Shown: piece by piece, positions 23,923 to 34,065 of the stretch | Position numbering within the stretch: position 1 is the stretch's first letter | Layout: every line of letters begins with the position of its first letter | Source: Fomes fomentarius | Taxonomy: Eukaryota > Basidiomycota > Agaricomycetes > Polyporales > Polyporaceae | Assembly (NCBI GenBank): GCA_022606135.1 | Contig: JABYQN010000002.1 | Coordinates: 434,001 to 498,000 of the forward strand | Reading direction: 5' to 3' | Length of the DNA: 64,000 nt | The notes under the pieces: generated by a model | Databases searched by the model: none | The model's input: only the letters and a program-made list of their open reading frames with translations | What the model was told of the DNA's origin: nothing | Position numbers and translations under genes: made by a program

Positions 23923-25668
23923 TCACCGGTCCTTCTTACCCTCGTCGTCCGCACGCACGATATCGCTATCAAAGTGGATGCGTCCGGTGGCCTCCAGGCG
24001 GCGGACGAGGGCGTCTCCGAGAGCGGTAGCAGGAGTAAGGACGCCACCAGGGTGTGCTGTGACAGGAAGAGCGGCATCGTCCAGAAGGAGCGCCAAGGCA
24101 CACTCGGAGATCATAGCTGCAGGATACATTGAGTAACACAGAGTGTTTCGGGCGAGATTGATGGATAGACTTACACGCAGTGAGCAGGTAACCCGGGTCG
24201 CCCTTGAAGTGCACGACCGACTTCGCGAACACGTTGGGAGTCGTCGCGGACGCAGTGTAGTTTGTGACCTCCGCCCATCCCTTCTCCAGGTTCCTGGGTA
24301 TGTATTGCATCAGCATCAGAGGAGGACTAGGAGATCAATCCCGTCGACCTACTCGTCAGATGACCCCTCGCCAGCCTTGGGAACGAAACGCTTGACAACC
24401 CATCGGAACTTCACACGAACCATTCAGCGATACGCACATATTTCAAGGCCGCGGCATACTCACCAAAAAGCTCTTAAAAAGTAGCTTCAAGAACGACGTG
24501 AACAAGACACTGAACACAACCGCCCCCAGCCAGGATTTCCCGACTAGCATATACTCGACATAACGGAATTGCGACCCATACGTCAACGGGCGAATGGCTA
24601 CCTCTTTTTGCTTCGCGTCCTTCGTGCCCAATAACACGTGCGCATTCGACGCAAGCATATGAGTGAGCCCGAACGTGCGCTGTACAATGCCGCGGTTCGT
24701 ACTCCCTTCGAACCAGTACCCGCCATACTGGGCGGGCGACGAGAACGGCATGCGCGCTGCCAGTGCGGGGCGCGGACTCGGGTTCCCTGGCACTGCATCT
24801 TCGATGTTAATCCCTGCGTCCTCCAGCGGTGGCGGTGGCGGACGCCGAGAGTTACGTACCTAGACTCAGAGCATAATCCTTCTGGCTCTCCTCATACAGG
24901 AGGCGAGGAACCTGTTCGATGTCAGACAGCAACGTTGCGACCGTACCGCCAGAAATGCCGCCTTCGACACTGTAAAATGTTTGGGATAGACCGAGATCTG
25001 CGTCTGACCCAAGGTGTTTCTTGAGCGTCCGGTTGGACAGGTAGACGAGGATGTCGGCGGGAATGCAATCGAAACCACAGGTGGGGACGATCATTGCGCC
25101 GGTCTTGGTCGCGAGATAATCATAGCTACAGAACGTGGCGAAGATATACTTTGAACTGAGTACATCTCAAGTTCGCAACCTTGACACGTGCACGCACTGG
25201 TAGATGATCTTTTGAATGAAGTGCAGCTCGCCAGCGAGGTCGACGTATCGTTTGCCATGTACTGCGCACGCCCTTGTCGATGCTCGACACCTTTCGCCAT
25301 ATATCGACCGTGTGCACAGAGCTCACCTGACAATGTTCTCCCCCCATAGCCAGTACGGCCCCACCACGTTGATGACGATCTTCACGTCCCTCACCGCCGC
25401 TTCTACGCTCTCATACCGCGACACGTCCACCTGTACAACCCAAACACTTGCGTCGATGCCTAGTGACTTCTTGAGAGCGTCTCCTCTCTGCGAAGAGCGA
25501 ACGCCAAGGGCGAACGTGAAGGAAGACCGCTCCGGGTGGTTGTGTAAGTATTTGACAATGAGGCGACCAGTGTAGCCTGGTCAGGGCTCGTCAGCACATG
25601 CCAGGTACGGCGTACGTGCATCGATCCATGCGCTGACCTGTCGCCCCTAGCACGAGGATGTCGGCCAT
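23923..25668 (-). CDS. Saccharopine dehydrogenase-like oxidoreductase, copy 3
   Basis: Third member of the local family, same strand as copy 2 and about 650 bp downstream of its start. Start MADILVLGATG (25668), then YTGRLIVKYLHNHPERSS, IVINVVGPYWLWGENI, VHGKRYVDLAGELHFIQ, CGFDCIPADILVYL, GGISGGTVATLLSDIE, NRGIVQRTFGLTHM, NYTASATTPNVFAKSV and GGVLTPATALGDALVRRLE; stop at 23923. Closer to copy 1 than to copy 2 in the N-terminal half. Apparently intact. The conserved gene structure across the three copies points to local duplication followed by inversion. Confidence 0.88.
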
Positions 25669-25876
25669 GTTGGGATCTTTGGAGAACAAGGAAGTCAAGG
25701 AAACAGGAACGGCCGTGCGGAAAGTTCAGGACGTGATTTTGAGAGTTTTGCCGGGAAGACGTGTCCACCCCCGCGATCCACACCGACGTCCTGGAACACG
25801 TAGGGCAACATGATGAACATCGGGCATCTCGAAATCCGATTGTGGGAGCATCAGATCTTTGCCAGCCCAAGCGCAA

Positions 25877-26137
25877 TTACGCAGCGAACTTGAACACGAC
25901 GATGAGGGGAGGCAACAGAACAGCCTTCAGCGAGGCGCCAACGGTTCCTGGAGTATTGAGGGTCATTCTTGAATCTCCGTCCTCACTATGCAGGCAATTC
26001 ATTCGAGCCACATAGTTCCTCATCGCATTCAGGTACATGAATCCTATCGTATTACGACGTTCAGACGAGAGGTCATACTGCAGTACACAGGGAGGGGAGA
26101 CGTCAAAGTTACAGAACACAGGTCGCCGTTCCGTCAT
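25877..26137 (-). CDS. Short unassigned ORF with hydrophobic C-terminus
   Basis: An open frame between the oxidoreductase promoter and CWC15. It ends with a hydrophobic stretch (SLKAVLLPPLIVVFKFAA) resembling a tail anchor or GPI signal, preceded by an unremarkable polar segment. No homolog is recognised and no upstream exon could be linked. It may be a small gene's last exon or chance. Confidence 0.2.
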   Translation of the reverse strand: MTERRPVFCNFDVSPPCVLQYDLSSERRNTIGFMYLNAMRNYVARMNCLHSEDGDSRMTLNTPGTVGASLKAVLLPPLIVVFKFAA

Positions 26138-26336
26138 TCAAAGCACTCGGCGCATGTCGAGCAACGCCGCAACAAGAATGGCTCGCCAAATGGGATCAGT
26201 AAGTGCTACAGCACGACAGAAAACATTGTGTTGCGGGCGTGTAGGATCGGTCCACCGTGCGGTTCCGTGCCGTTAGGGGTCCGATGCAAGTCAAATAACA
26301 AAGTACAGGTCAGAAGTAAAACATAACGTCACTGAT

Positions 26337-27354
26337 TCATTGGTCGTAGATGAGCATTGCGACCTGAACACAGGTGAGAACAATCGTACCTTGATGAACT
26401 TGGCCATGAATTTCCTAGGAGAACGTCAGTGCCAACACGCCTCAACGGGTAGGTTGATACGCACTTGTGGAACTCTGTCCTTAGCAAGTCATTGACGAAC
26501 TGTGGCTGCTTGTCCTTATCGCGAGAGCTCATCGCCTGATTCTTGAAGATGAGGTCTGACGACGTTCACTGTGTGAGTGCCCTCGTAACACCAAGTCTAA
26601 AGGAAAGGACTGACCGTCATCCCAGCGCCGCTTCACAGCAAACGTTCCAGGTTTTGTGGTGTTCACGCCATTCGGTGTCTGTCCCAGCGCAGCAGCAAGG
26701 TTCAACAGAGGGTTCGAAGTGGCGATATCTGCCTCGCGTTGTGCTTGCTGTGATGCGGACTGTTCCTGCTCTTGCCTCTCCTTCTCCTCAGCGCGTTCAC
26801 GCTTGATCTTCTCAAGCTCGCGCAGGAGCTCCGCAGTATCGTCCTCCTCATCCTCATCTTCATCTCTTACATCACAAGATGCACGAATCACGCATAAGTT
26901 GACCGTCACAATCACAAACAGATGGAATACGCACTCGTCCTCGTCCTCGTTCTCCTCCTCGTCATCGTCATCCTTGTCCAGCTCTAACGCCTCCTGCAGC
27001 AATTTCCTCCGCTTATTTGATTCTTCGTCCTGCCCCTCCTTACCTATTGCGTTCTCCACCGCCAAAGCCGGCTTCCCCTCCGCCTTGCGTTTCCGTTCAC
27101 GCGCCTCCGCCTCCGCCACCAACAGCTCCGCCCTCAAATCCCGCTTCGCTACCTCCGTTGTAGACGTCTGCCCAGGTTGCCTATCGTTCGTATCGAAGTG
27201 GTTGAGATGTGAGGAAGTTATGGGTCTGACGCAATACGTACCGAAACTTGAGCTTGGTGTGGGCAGCCATGTCCCGCACTGAGAACTGCCGAGAACCACC
27301 CTTGACATCCTTGGCCTGAGCCGGTTCCCATGTCGGCCTGTGTGCTGTAGACAT
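26337..27354 (-). CDS. CWC15: Pre-mRNA splicing factor CWC15 (Cwf15)
   Basis: Component of the NineTeen/Prp19-associated spliceosome complex. The signature N-terminus MSTAHRPTWEPAQAKDVKGG and RDMAAHTKLKFR begins at the ATG at 27354. The middle is acidic (DDDDEEENEDED and a second acidic run around an intron at about 26860-26935), followed by LRELEKIKRERAEEKERQ, NPLLNLAAAL and the family's C-terminal FAVKRRWDDDLIFKNQA and QFVNDLLRTEFHKKFMAKFIK. The last intron (about 26357-26392) gives an ending VAMLIYDQ with the stop at 26337. Full length, conserved and apparently intact. Confidence 0.93.
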
Positions 27355-30300
27355 CGTACGTGAGCAAGTTTTGAAGAGGGAGTTGCAAGGTCTACTGGCC
27401 GAGGCGCAGGAGGGAAGTTCGAACTGCGTGCCACCCGCTCAGTTGTATGGCGTCTGAAGATACACGTGGTACACGTGGCACACCTATTCTGGATTTTCCG
27501 CTTTTACTCTTCCCCTCAGACTGCCACTGCTTAACCGTCGTTCATTATTCCCGTCTTGAAATCAAAGGGTTCAGGCCTCGGGAACCACGTACTTGGCCCT
27601 GAACTTGGCTCACAGTCTCTATTTTACTGTTCATATTGCACTGTTCAAGGTCATCGTTACGGGTATTTAACAACGGCCTCAGACATCGACGGTTTGGGAT
27701 CTTGTCCTCGTCCTCAAGGCCCTCTATTCGTCTTCGCTAACATTAATTTTCAGTATGTCTTTTTTCCATACATATTGGGAACCGCTGCACTCGTTGGTAC
27801 ACATTACATGGGCGGCAACGGTCACCAAGGTGTACCCCATAGCAACAGCCTACAGGACGAGTGCTAGCGAACTCCATGTCACTCGACTGGGGCGGAAAGT
27901 ATTTCCATCCTAGTAAGTAATTCGGGCAGCTGATACTATGTGCGTAACGTTCATATGTATATATGGAGCGTTGTGGGGCTGCGAGTGCAAGTCATGGTAC
28001 GTCTCCTGCACATTTAGCCCACATGCGATATGCATGCCGTCAGCTCTAATTATACACGAATCGAATGCTATGAGCATACCGAACCAGGTGTCAGGTATTT
28101 TGTTAGCCTGAGTTAGAAGCTCGGAGGCATTGTCTAGCAGGTCCAAAGAGCAGGATCAGCGAGGTCAGCCTGTCGTTGTCAATATCTATGACAATTCCAC
28201 TCATTAATCACGCCTGCTGACAGATGAACTTATGGGATCTCAGCTGTAGATAAAGATCTTCCATGTACTCTTCCCACCTGAAATATCGTGCAGACGGATC
28301 GCGGACTGCCGTCGAACGGAAGGCAAGTCAATGCGGAATACATACACAACAGGATCAGGTGAAGCATCGTCATATGCACTGCTTCATACATGATCTGCAC
28401 TTATCGGATTTGCTCATAGATCTGGACGATGGAACGGAGTTGCGTCGTGTCTGAGCGAGTCTAGCCCTATTGCAAACTGAGCGCTCATGTGACTCCCCTA
28501 TTCCAAACTACAACAAAAGGTCCGTTTTCCATAGAACGTCTGACCTGTTTTCGAAAGAATAGGTCGATAGAGGATGTCTCCATCTAGGTGTGGCCTGGTA
28601 CGTTATCATACAACCGTTCGTAGCTCTCGCTCACAGCTATTACCGAATCTGGACATTGGCTGGCCATAAGCACAGATTAGACCGCGGACTTCCGGAAATC
28701 AACACCGAGGCGAAAACAAGCTACACCGTAACCTTACCTCACGCTATCCAACTTGTGACTGTCTAGTATTCCCAACAGAACAGGTGTGTACTTCGTCATC
28801 GGCATTATCGTCGCCATCTGCGCCAAACCAGTGTTTCAAACAAAGCGCTCCTTTTCGAGGCAAACTTGTGCACCACCCGACCGAGTTCGAAACCTTCGTC
28901 TGATATGATAGCGGAATGGCGACCATCGGAGGGCCATGACACGGAGCCGTGCCTTGTACCTGGGAACACAGGCAGAAGAAGCCTCTCGGTCCACCATGGC
29001 GATGCTGGCAAAGCTGTGTGTTGCTATCCACGCCATGGCGACAAGAAGCTCGGGGCAGCACGCTACTGAACTTCTCTTGTTTGCATCTTAGTCTTCCGTC
29101 ACCGGCGAACGTGAGTGATGCTGATATGTCGGCGTTCCGAGGCTCCTTGCCCCGTCGTATTGGCGCTGCGATGCCGGCTAACGTCGCTGTTGTCCTTGGA
29201 ATACAAGGACGGTTCACGTCGTCGTAAGGCGTCCGCTCCACTCTGAGTATTTGTACGTACGTTCCGTTCAATTTGCTCGTTCGACTGTCCAACCCTTCAG
29301 CCCCATATGCCGACGGCTCCCCTCATCCGGCGTCTTGTTTGTGAGTGATGCAGTGCGGCTTCTTTGACACTCTCATTATGGCTGTACTTCTGACCTGAGC
29401 AGCGCCGCCCGGAGAATCCTCCCCTTTAATGAGAGAGAAGGCGCTAACGTGGCTTCTTCGCAACCGAGGACACATGGGTGGCAGGTGAGAACATGCGCAC
29501 CGCTTTTGTATGCCGACCCAGTTCACTTACGCTCCCCTCGGCCCCTGTCAGCGTGGACGAACATAAGCAAACCGTGATTGGTTGCAATGACGATGGTGTC
29601 TTCATGTCATCATTCGGAGCGTCCGCTCGGACGGTACGTACGTACTGCGCGCCGGACACGGTACCATCACCATCACCAATTGAATGTTCTGTCGCACAAT
29701 CACTATCACGTTCCTTCATCTCACAGTGACAGACGAAAGAAGCTCGGGGCGGTTCGTCGCACATTCTGATGTGCGGTACGTGGCAAGAAGGCTTGCGTGC
29801 AGTCGTAAGATGGCCTAGTGTCCCTGGCTACCGTCGTGGCGGGGGCTCAACAAGGCGTATGTGCATACGCTTCTCCCTTTGTCACGAACGTCCCACGTGC
29901 TGTCTGAACATATCTATTTGCAGGCGCCTGTGACCGCTCGCTGAAGCTTCTCGTTCCAAGATCCACCACAAGGGCGAGGTCGGTGCGTGCGGCGATTAGT
30001 CCCTCGGCCCACAAATAGCTTAAATCCACTGCCCGCGACGAGCGAACCGAACGCCACTCCAAGCGCTCCCATCGACGCTTCCTGTCATCCGTCCATTCAT
30101 TGTGTTCACTGGTCGTGCTATTGCCACCCCCGCGTCCTAGTCCCCGAGGGCCGTTGCCGGCATCACGGCCCACAGAACGCGTATGCTCCTTGCCTCCGTA
30201 TATTCTAGGCATGTCTTCGTGATGCATTCTTACCGGACGCTTGCTCCATGTATACAGGACGTGCCAAGTATGCGAACTCCGTGTCTTGCTTGCGCCATAC

Positions 30301-30572
30301 AGGCTTCTGCTGGGCCTTCCAGTCCGCGGCTTCCGATTTCCGCTAGCGGGCCCCAGGTTCCCATCGATCGCTGATAACAATCGATGTGTGGGAGAGAACT
30401 CGGGTTTTCATTCACAGTCAAGCGGGGGGCAGGCATGGACTCGACCACGCTGTGCTGAACCTGCACTCGGGGTCGGCGGGAAGGCGCGAAGACGCGGGCC
30501 AATGTCCGGGCTCTTTACCACTTCTGCCTGCGATGCGGGGTCCCACAGACGTCGGCGATGCGGCCGGAAATA
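27355..30572. other. Gene-poor stretch, no gene supported
   Basis: Over 3 kb upstream of CWC15 without a supportable gene. Several frames are open (for example 28744-29292 minus), but they lack motifs, have composition expected by chance and overlap equally open frames on other phases. Short similar words recur (AAGAAGCTCGGGGC near 29043 and 29740, GTACGTAC near 29255 and 29636), hinting at degraded repeats. No tRNA seen. Confidence 0.45.
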
Positions 30573-31463
30573 TCACAATGTAGCCAGGCGGCGACGGTCG
30601 TCTGTGCGGTGCGATGGAAGCCCGGCGGGGAGGGAGTTGCGACGAAGACGGTGCGTTCTGAGCGTCTTTGCTCGCTCGTGTGCGTTCTGTTTAACCGGCT
30701 GACGATGCGTTGTGCAGGGCGGGTGCTGTGCCTCTGCATCTGCATGGCAGAACGCAGGCGCCAACGCAAAGCTGTTGCGGCGATCCAGTATTCTTGCTTC
30801 TTCTGCCCCCCCTCTGAACGGCGCGGGTCCGAACACCGCGCAATAGCCGACATGGGCCCGGCTCGCTCGACTTCTGCACCCGAGAAGACCTGGCACAGAG
30901 AGTCGCATGACACGAGAGAGGCTCAGCCTCCGCACTGGAGCTAGTCGCGGGCTGCCACGACGCGAATGAGCATGAGCACGCTGCTGACGTACGGACGCGC
31001 TTCGCTTCTCCTTATCGACGTCGACGGGGCTGCTGTGACTGCACTGGGCACAACTGCGTAGGGGGGCTGGTGCGCACGCCTGTTTTATCAAGATTCTCCC
31101 GAGAGATTGCCTTTTGCTCGCCACCCTCACGGTAGGGGCATGTGCGGGAAAATGGCCCCCCGTCACGCTCGGGCTGTAGCTGAGGCTGGAGCAGGGCGCC
31201 GTGCAGCTGGTGCCCGGCGCGGTGTGGTGGGAAGGGACGTCGTCGATGGGCTGTGTGCACGCTGAGGGCGGTGAGGAGGACCGTGTACCCAGCAGGGGTG
31301 TGTCTGGGTGGCCGTCGGGTGGCGAGGTGTGCGTCGATGATGTGGAGGAGGCGGAACGGGTGACAAAGGAGGAGGGGGTCGGCGTGGCGAACAAGGCTGG
31401 TCGGATGTGGAGGGACGGGGGCAGATTCGGAGTCGAGCGTGTCGATCCGAGGTTCTGTGACAA
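30573..31463 (-). CDS. Doubtful Ser/Pro/Thr-rich ORF
   Basis: A 296-codon open frame, divergent from the aminotransferase gene. It starts MSQNLGSTRSTPNLPPSLH and is rich in Ser, Pro, Thr and His. No domain is visible and an overlapping frame (31012-31470) is also open, so GC-driven openness is a real alternative. It is listed only because of its length and its position opposite a clear promoter. Confidence 0.2.
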   Translation of the reverse strand: MSQNLGSTRSTPNLPPSLHIRPALFATPTPSSFVTRSASSTSSTHTSPPDGHPDTPLLGTRSSSPPSACTQPIDDVPSHHTAPGTSCTAPCSSLSYSPSVTGGHFPAHAPTVRVASKRQSLGRILIKQACAPAPLRSCAQCSHSSPVDVDKEKRSASVRQQRAHAHSRRGSPRLAPVRRLSLSRVMRLSVPGLLGCRSRASRAHVGYCAVFGPAPFRGGAEEARILDRRNSFALAPAFCHADAEAQHPPCTTHRQPVKQNAHERAKTLRTHRLRRNSLPAGLPSHRTDDRRRLATL

Positions 31464-31748
31464 TATGCAAGGGCCAGCGTGGGGCAGCCGATTGAGTGAT
31501 TTCAGTTTTGGACGGGCGGGCGAGAGAGCGATTGCCTTCTGCCCGATTGGGCGAGTGTGTCCGTTGGAGTTTGCCGCTGTCGGCGTTTGCCGTGTACCTC
31601 CATAATGCTAACCGCCACTGTCTCTCCTCTGGGCACAGCCTGACTTCCGCAACAAGGGGCTATTTTCTTCATGTGCGGGGCTAATTTATCTCCTTTAACT
31701 GGCTGCTGGGCTCTGGGAACCGCTTACTCGAGAACCTTGGCCAAAACA

Positions 31749-31754
31749 TATAAA
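31749..31754 (+). promoter_or_regulatory. TATA box of the aminotransferase gene
   Basis: TATAAA in the context CATATAAAAG lies 94 bp upstream of the ATG at 31843, at a plausible distance for a core promoter with a short 5' leader. Confidence 0.5.
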
Positions 31755-31842
31755 AGACCTCCCTCTGCAGCGACCAGGACGCGAACTCGGACTCGCTCAT
31801 CGACTGCTACTCTCTTCAAGCGTCACTCCGGCAGCTATACTC

Positions 31843-34065
31843 ATGGGCAACTCTCATTCTCACGCATCTCCCGCTGTTGGTCCGGACGTGCACCATGCGT
31901 CTGCCACTCGAACTCTCACCTTGCGGCGCAAGCGCTCACATGCGGCCTTCTCTGCTCTCACCCTCGGCTGTGCACCCACCTCATATGCTCCGTCTCTCCC
32001 CAGCTACGGCGAATACCCCCACAGGGAAGATGCCTCTTTCAGCGACCGTGAAGAGAAGCGCAGCTTCGACCCTCCACCCGTCTACGCTCTTTCCAGGTCA
32101 ACAACCCCCGACTCGGTCGACGACTCTGCGGCGTTTGCCTACAGGGCCTTCCTCAAGGAGTACCCCCAGTACCAACTCACCTGGATTCTCGACGCACTCC
32201 GGCGCACTGACTTTGCACGACTGGACCGGAATGGCGAGACATACACAGACTACATGGGTGGCTCCCTATACCCGGAGAGCCTCATCCGGGTACACTCGGC
32301 GTTCCTGCAACGAAGCATCCTTGGGAACACGCACTCGGTCAGCAACTCGTGAGTAGCGCCTCTCGTCCTCGTGTTTTCTGCCCGCTCGTCTGCTAGACCA
32401 GACAGCCTTTCGTTCCATCGCGCCCAATCTCTCGCCCGGACCCTTCCCTTCTACAGGGCCCGGTTCGACCGGTTTTGGCAAGGGCTCGGCACCGAGTGCC
32501 GCGAGATCCCAGTTGCCTGTGGCAGCGCTCGTGTCTGCGAACATCGTCGTCGTCTCCGTCTCATTCAATTCTGACATCCCCTTTTGGCGCAGGTCAAGAC
32601 TCTCCTCAGCGTGTGCAAATGAGGCACGCCAGGCCGTCTTGGCCTTCTTTCGCGCCCCGCCAGGCTACACGGTCGTCTTCACTGCAAACGCCACTGCCGC
32701 ACTAAAGCTCGTGGGCGAATCCTTCCCCTTCACGGCAGGAAGCACCTATGTCCTCCCCGCAGACGCCCACAACAGTGTGCACGGCATCCGACAGTTCGCC
32801 AGCGCGCGCGGCGCCCAGTACGCCTACATCGAGGCCACGGACGTCGGCGGGGTCGACGTCACCGACGCTAAGGTACGTACACACACGCGCATAGTCTCAC
32901 AGCAGTTCCGATCCCTCGCCAGATGGACCCTGCTGACTCGCCTTCTCTGTCCCGCAGGCCATTCTGACCCAGCATCGACCACGCGGGAAGAACGCACCCC
33001 CATGCCTGTTCGCGCTCACCGGCCAGTCGAACATCTCAAACTCGAAGAACCCACTGTCCCTGGTCGAGTTCGCCGCGTCACAAGGCTACTCCACGCTGCT
33101 CGACGCAGCCGCACTAGCGCCGACATCGATTATCTCGCTCACCGACACCCCCGTGGACGCGATGGCTGTCAGCTTCTACAAAATGTTCGGCTTCCCGACA
33201 GGCGTCGGCGCGCTCGTGGTCAAGGAGTCGTTCCTGGCCCAACTCGAGCGGCCATGGTTCGCCGGGGGCACGGTCGATGTCGTGCAGGCCCCGGGGTCGA
33301 TCGTGACATTGAACCAGGAGCTGCATGAGCGGTTCGAGGTAACTGCATCTCTCCACGCCACTAGTTACACATCGCTGATGTTTTCGTCTGATCATGCTTC
33401 CAGGACGGGACCATCAACTACTTGAACCTACCTGCTATCACCGACGGCCTACGATTCCTCTCCGCGTTCCTGCCCTTCCTCCCCCTCCGCCTTTCTTCAC
33501 TCACGCGCCACCTCATTACGTCACTCTCTGAACTCCAGCACGAATCGAACGGCGCGCCCGTCGTCGACATCCTCTCCCGGCGACCCATGAAAGATGTCAG
33601 GATGGTCGGTGAGCAGTCAGACACCGGTTCAGTCGTCGCCCTTCTGTTCCGCTTCGTAAGCTCCATTTCTCTCCACTTCGATATTCGAGCATTTCCCGCT
33701 CACATGAAACGTCTCTTTCGCGCCCACAGCCCTCCGGCCAGATGATCCCCAACTCGTTCATCGAATACGCTGCATCAAGGCACAACGTCTCCCTTCGCAC
33801 GGGCTGCATGTGCAACCCCGGGGGCGCAGCGGCGCTCCTCGGGCTCCGCCAGGCGATGTCGGAGCTCCCCAGCGACGCGACGCTGCGCGCGTTCGAGCAG
33901 CATATGGGCCGCGAACTCGGCGTCGTGCGGATCAGCCTGGGGCTCGCGAGCGACTTCAGGGACGTGTTCCGCGTGATCCAGTTCGCAAAGATTATGGCGA
34001 GCGAGGAGGCACGCGGCGCGCTCTGGGACGAGTGGCTCGCCGACAAAACTGGCGTCGCGCTCTGA
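31843..34065 (+). CDS. Class V aminotransferase, molybdenum cofactor sulfurase NifS-domain-like
   Basis: Five exons (31843-32348, 32593-32872, 32958-33338, 33404-33655, 33730-34065) join in frame to 584 residues. It is a PLP-dependent fold-type I enzyme resembling the N-terminal sulfurase domain of MOCOS. Visible: YTDYMGGSLYPESLI, GNTHSVSNS, GYTVVFTANATAALKLVGE, the PLP-lysine motif SFYKMFGFPTG (Lys near residue 337), and the Cys loop RTGCMCNPGGA (near residue 498). No C-terminal MOSC domain follows, so it is not a full Moco sulfurase; free-standing fungal members are of unknown substrate. The first 80 residues are a low-complexity leader starting MGNSHSH, where Gly2 plus Ser4 resemble an N-myristoylation signal (inference). 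Intron 1 (244 nt) is longer than the rest. Confidence 0.88.

Noticed and set aside
28744..29292. 182-codon open frame on the minus strand
   Set aside because: No motif, several other frames open over the same stretch, and no plausible splice partners.
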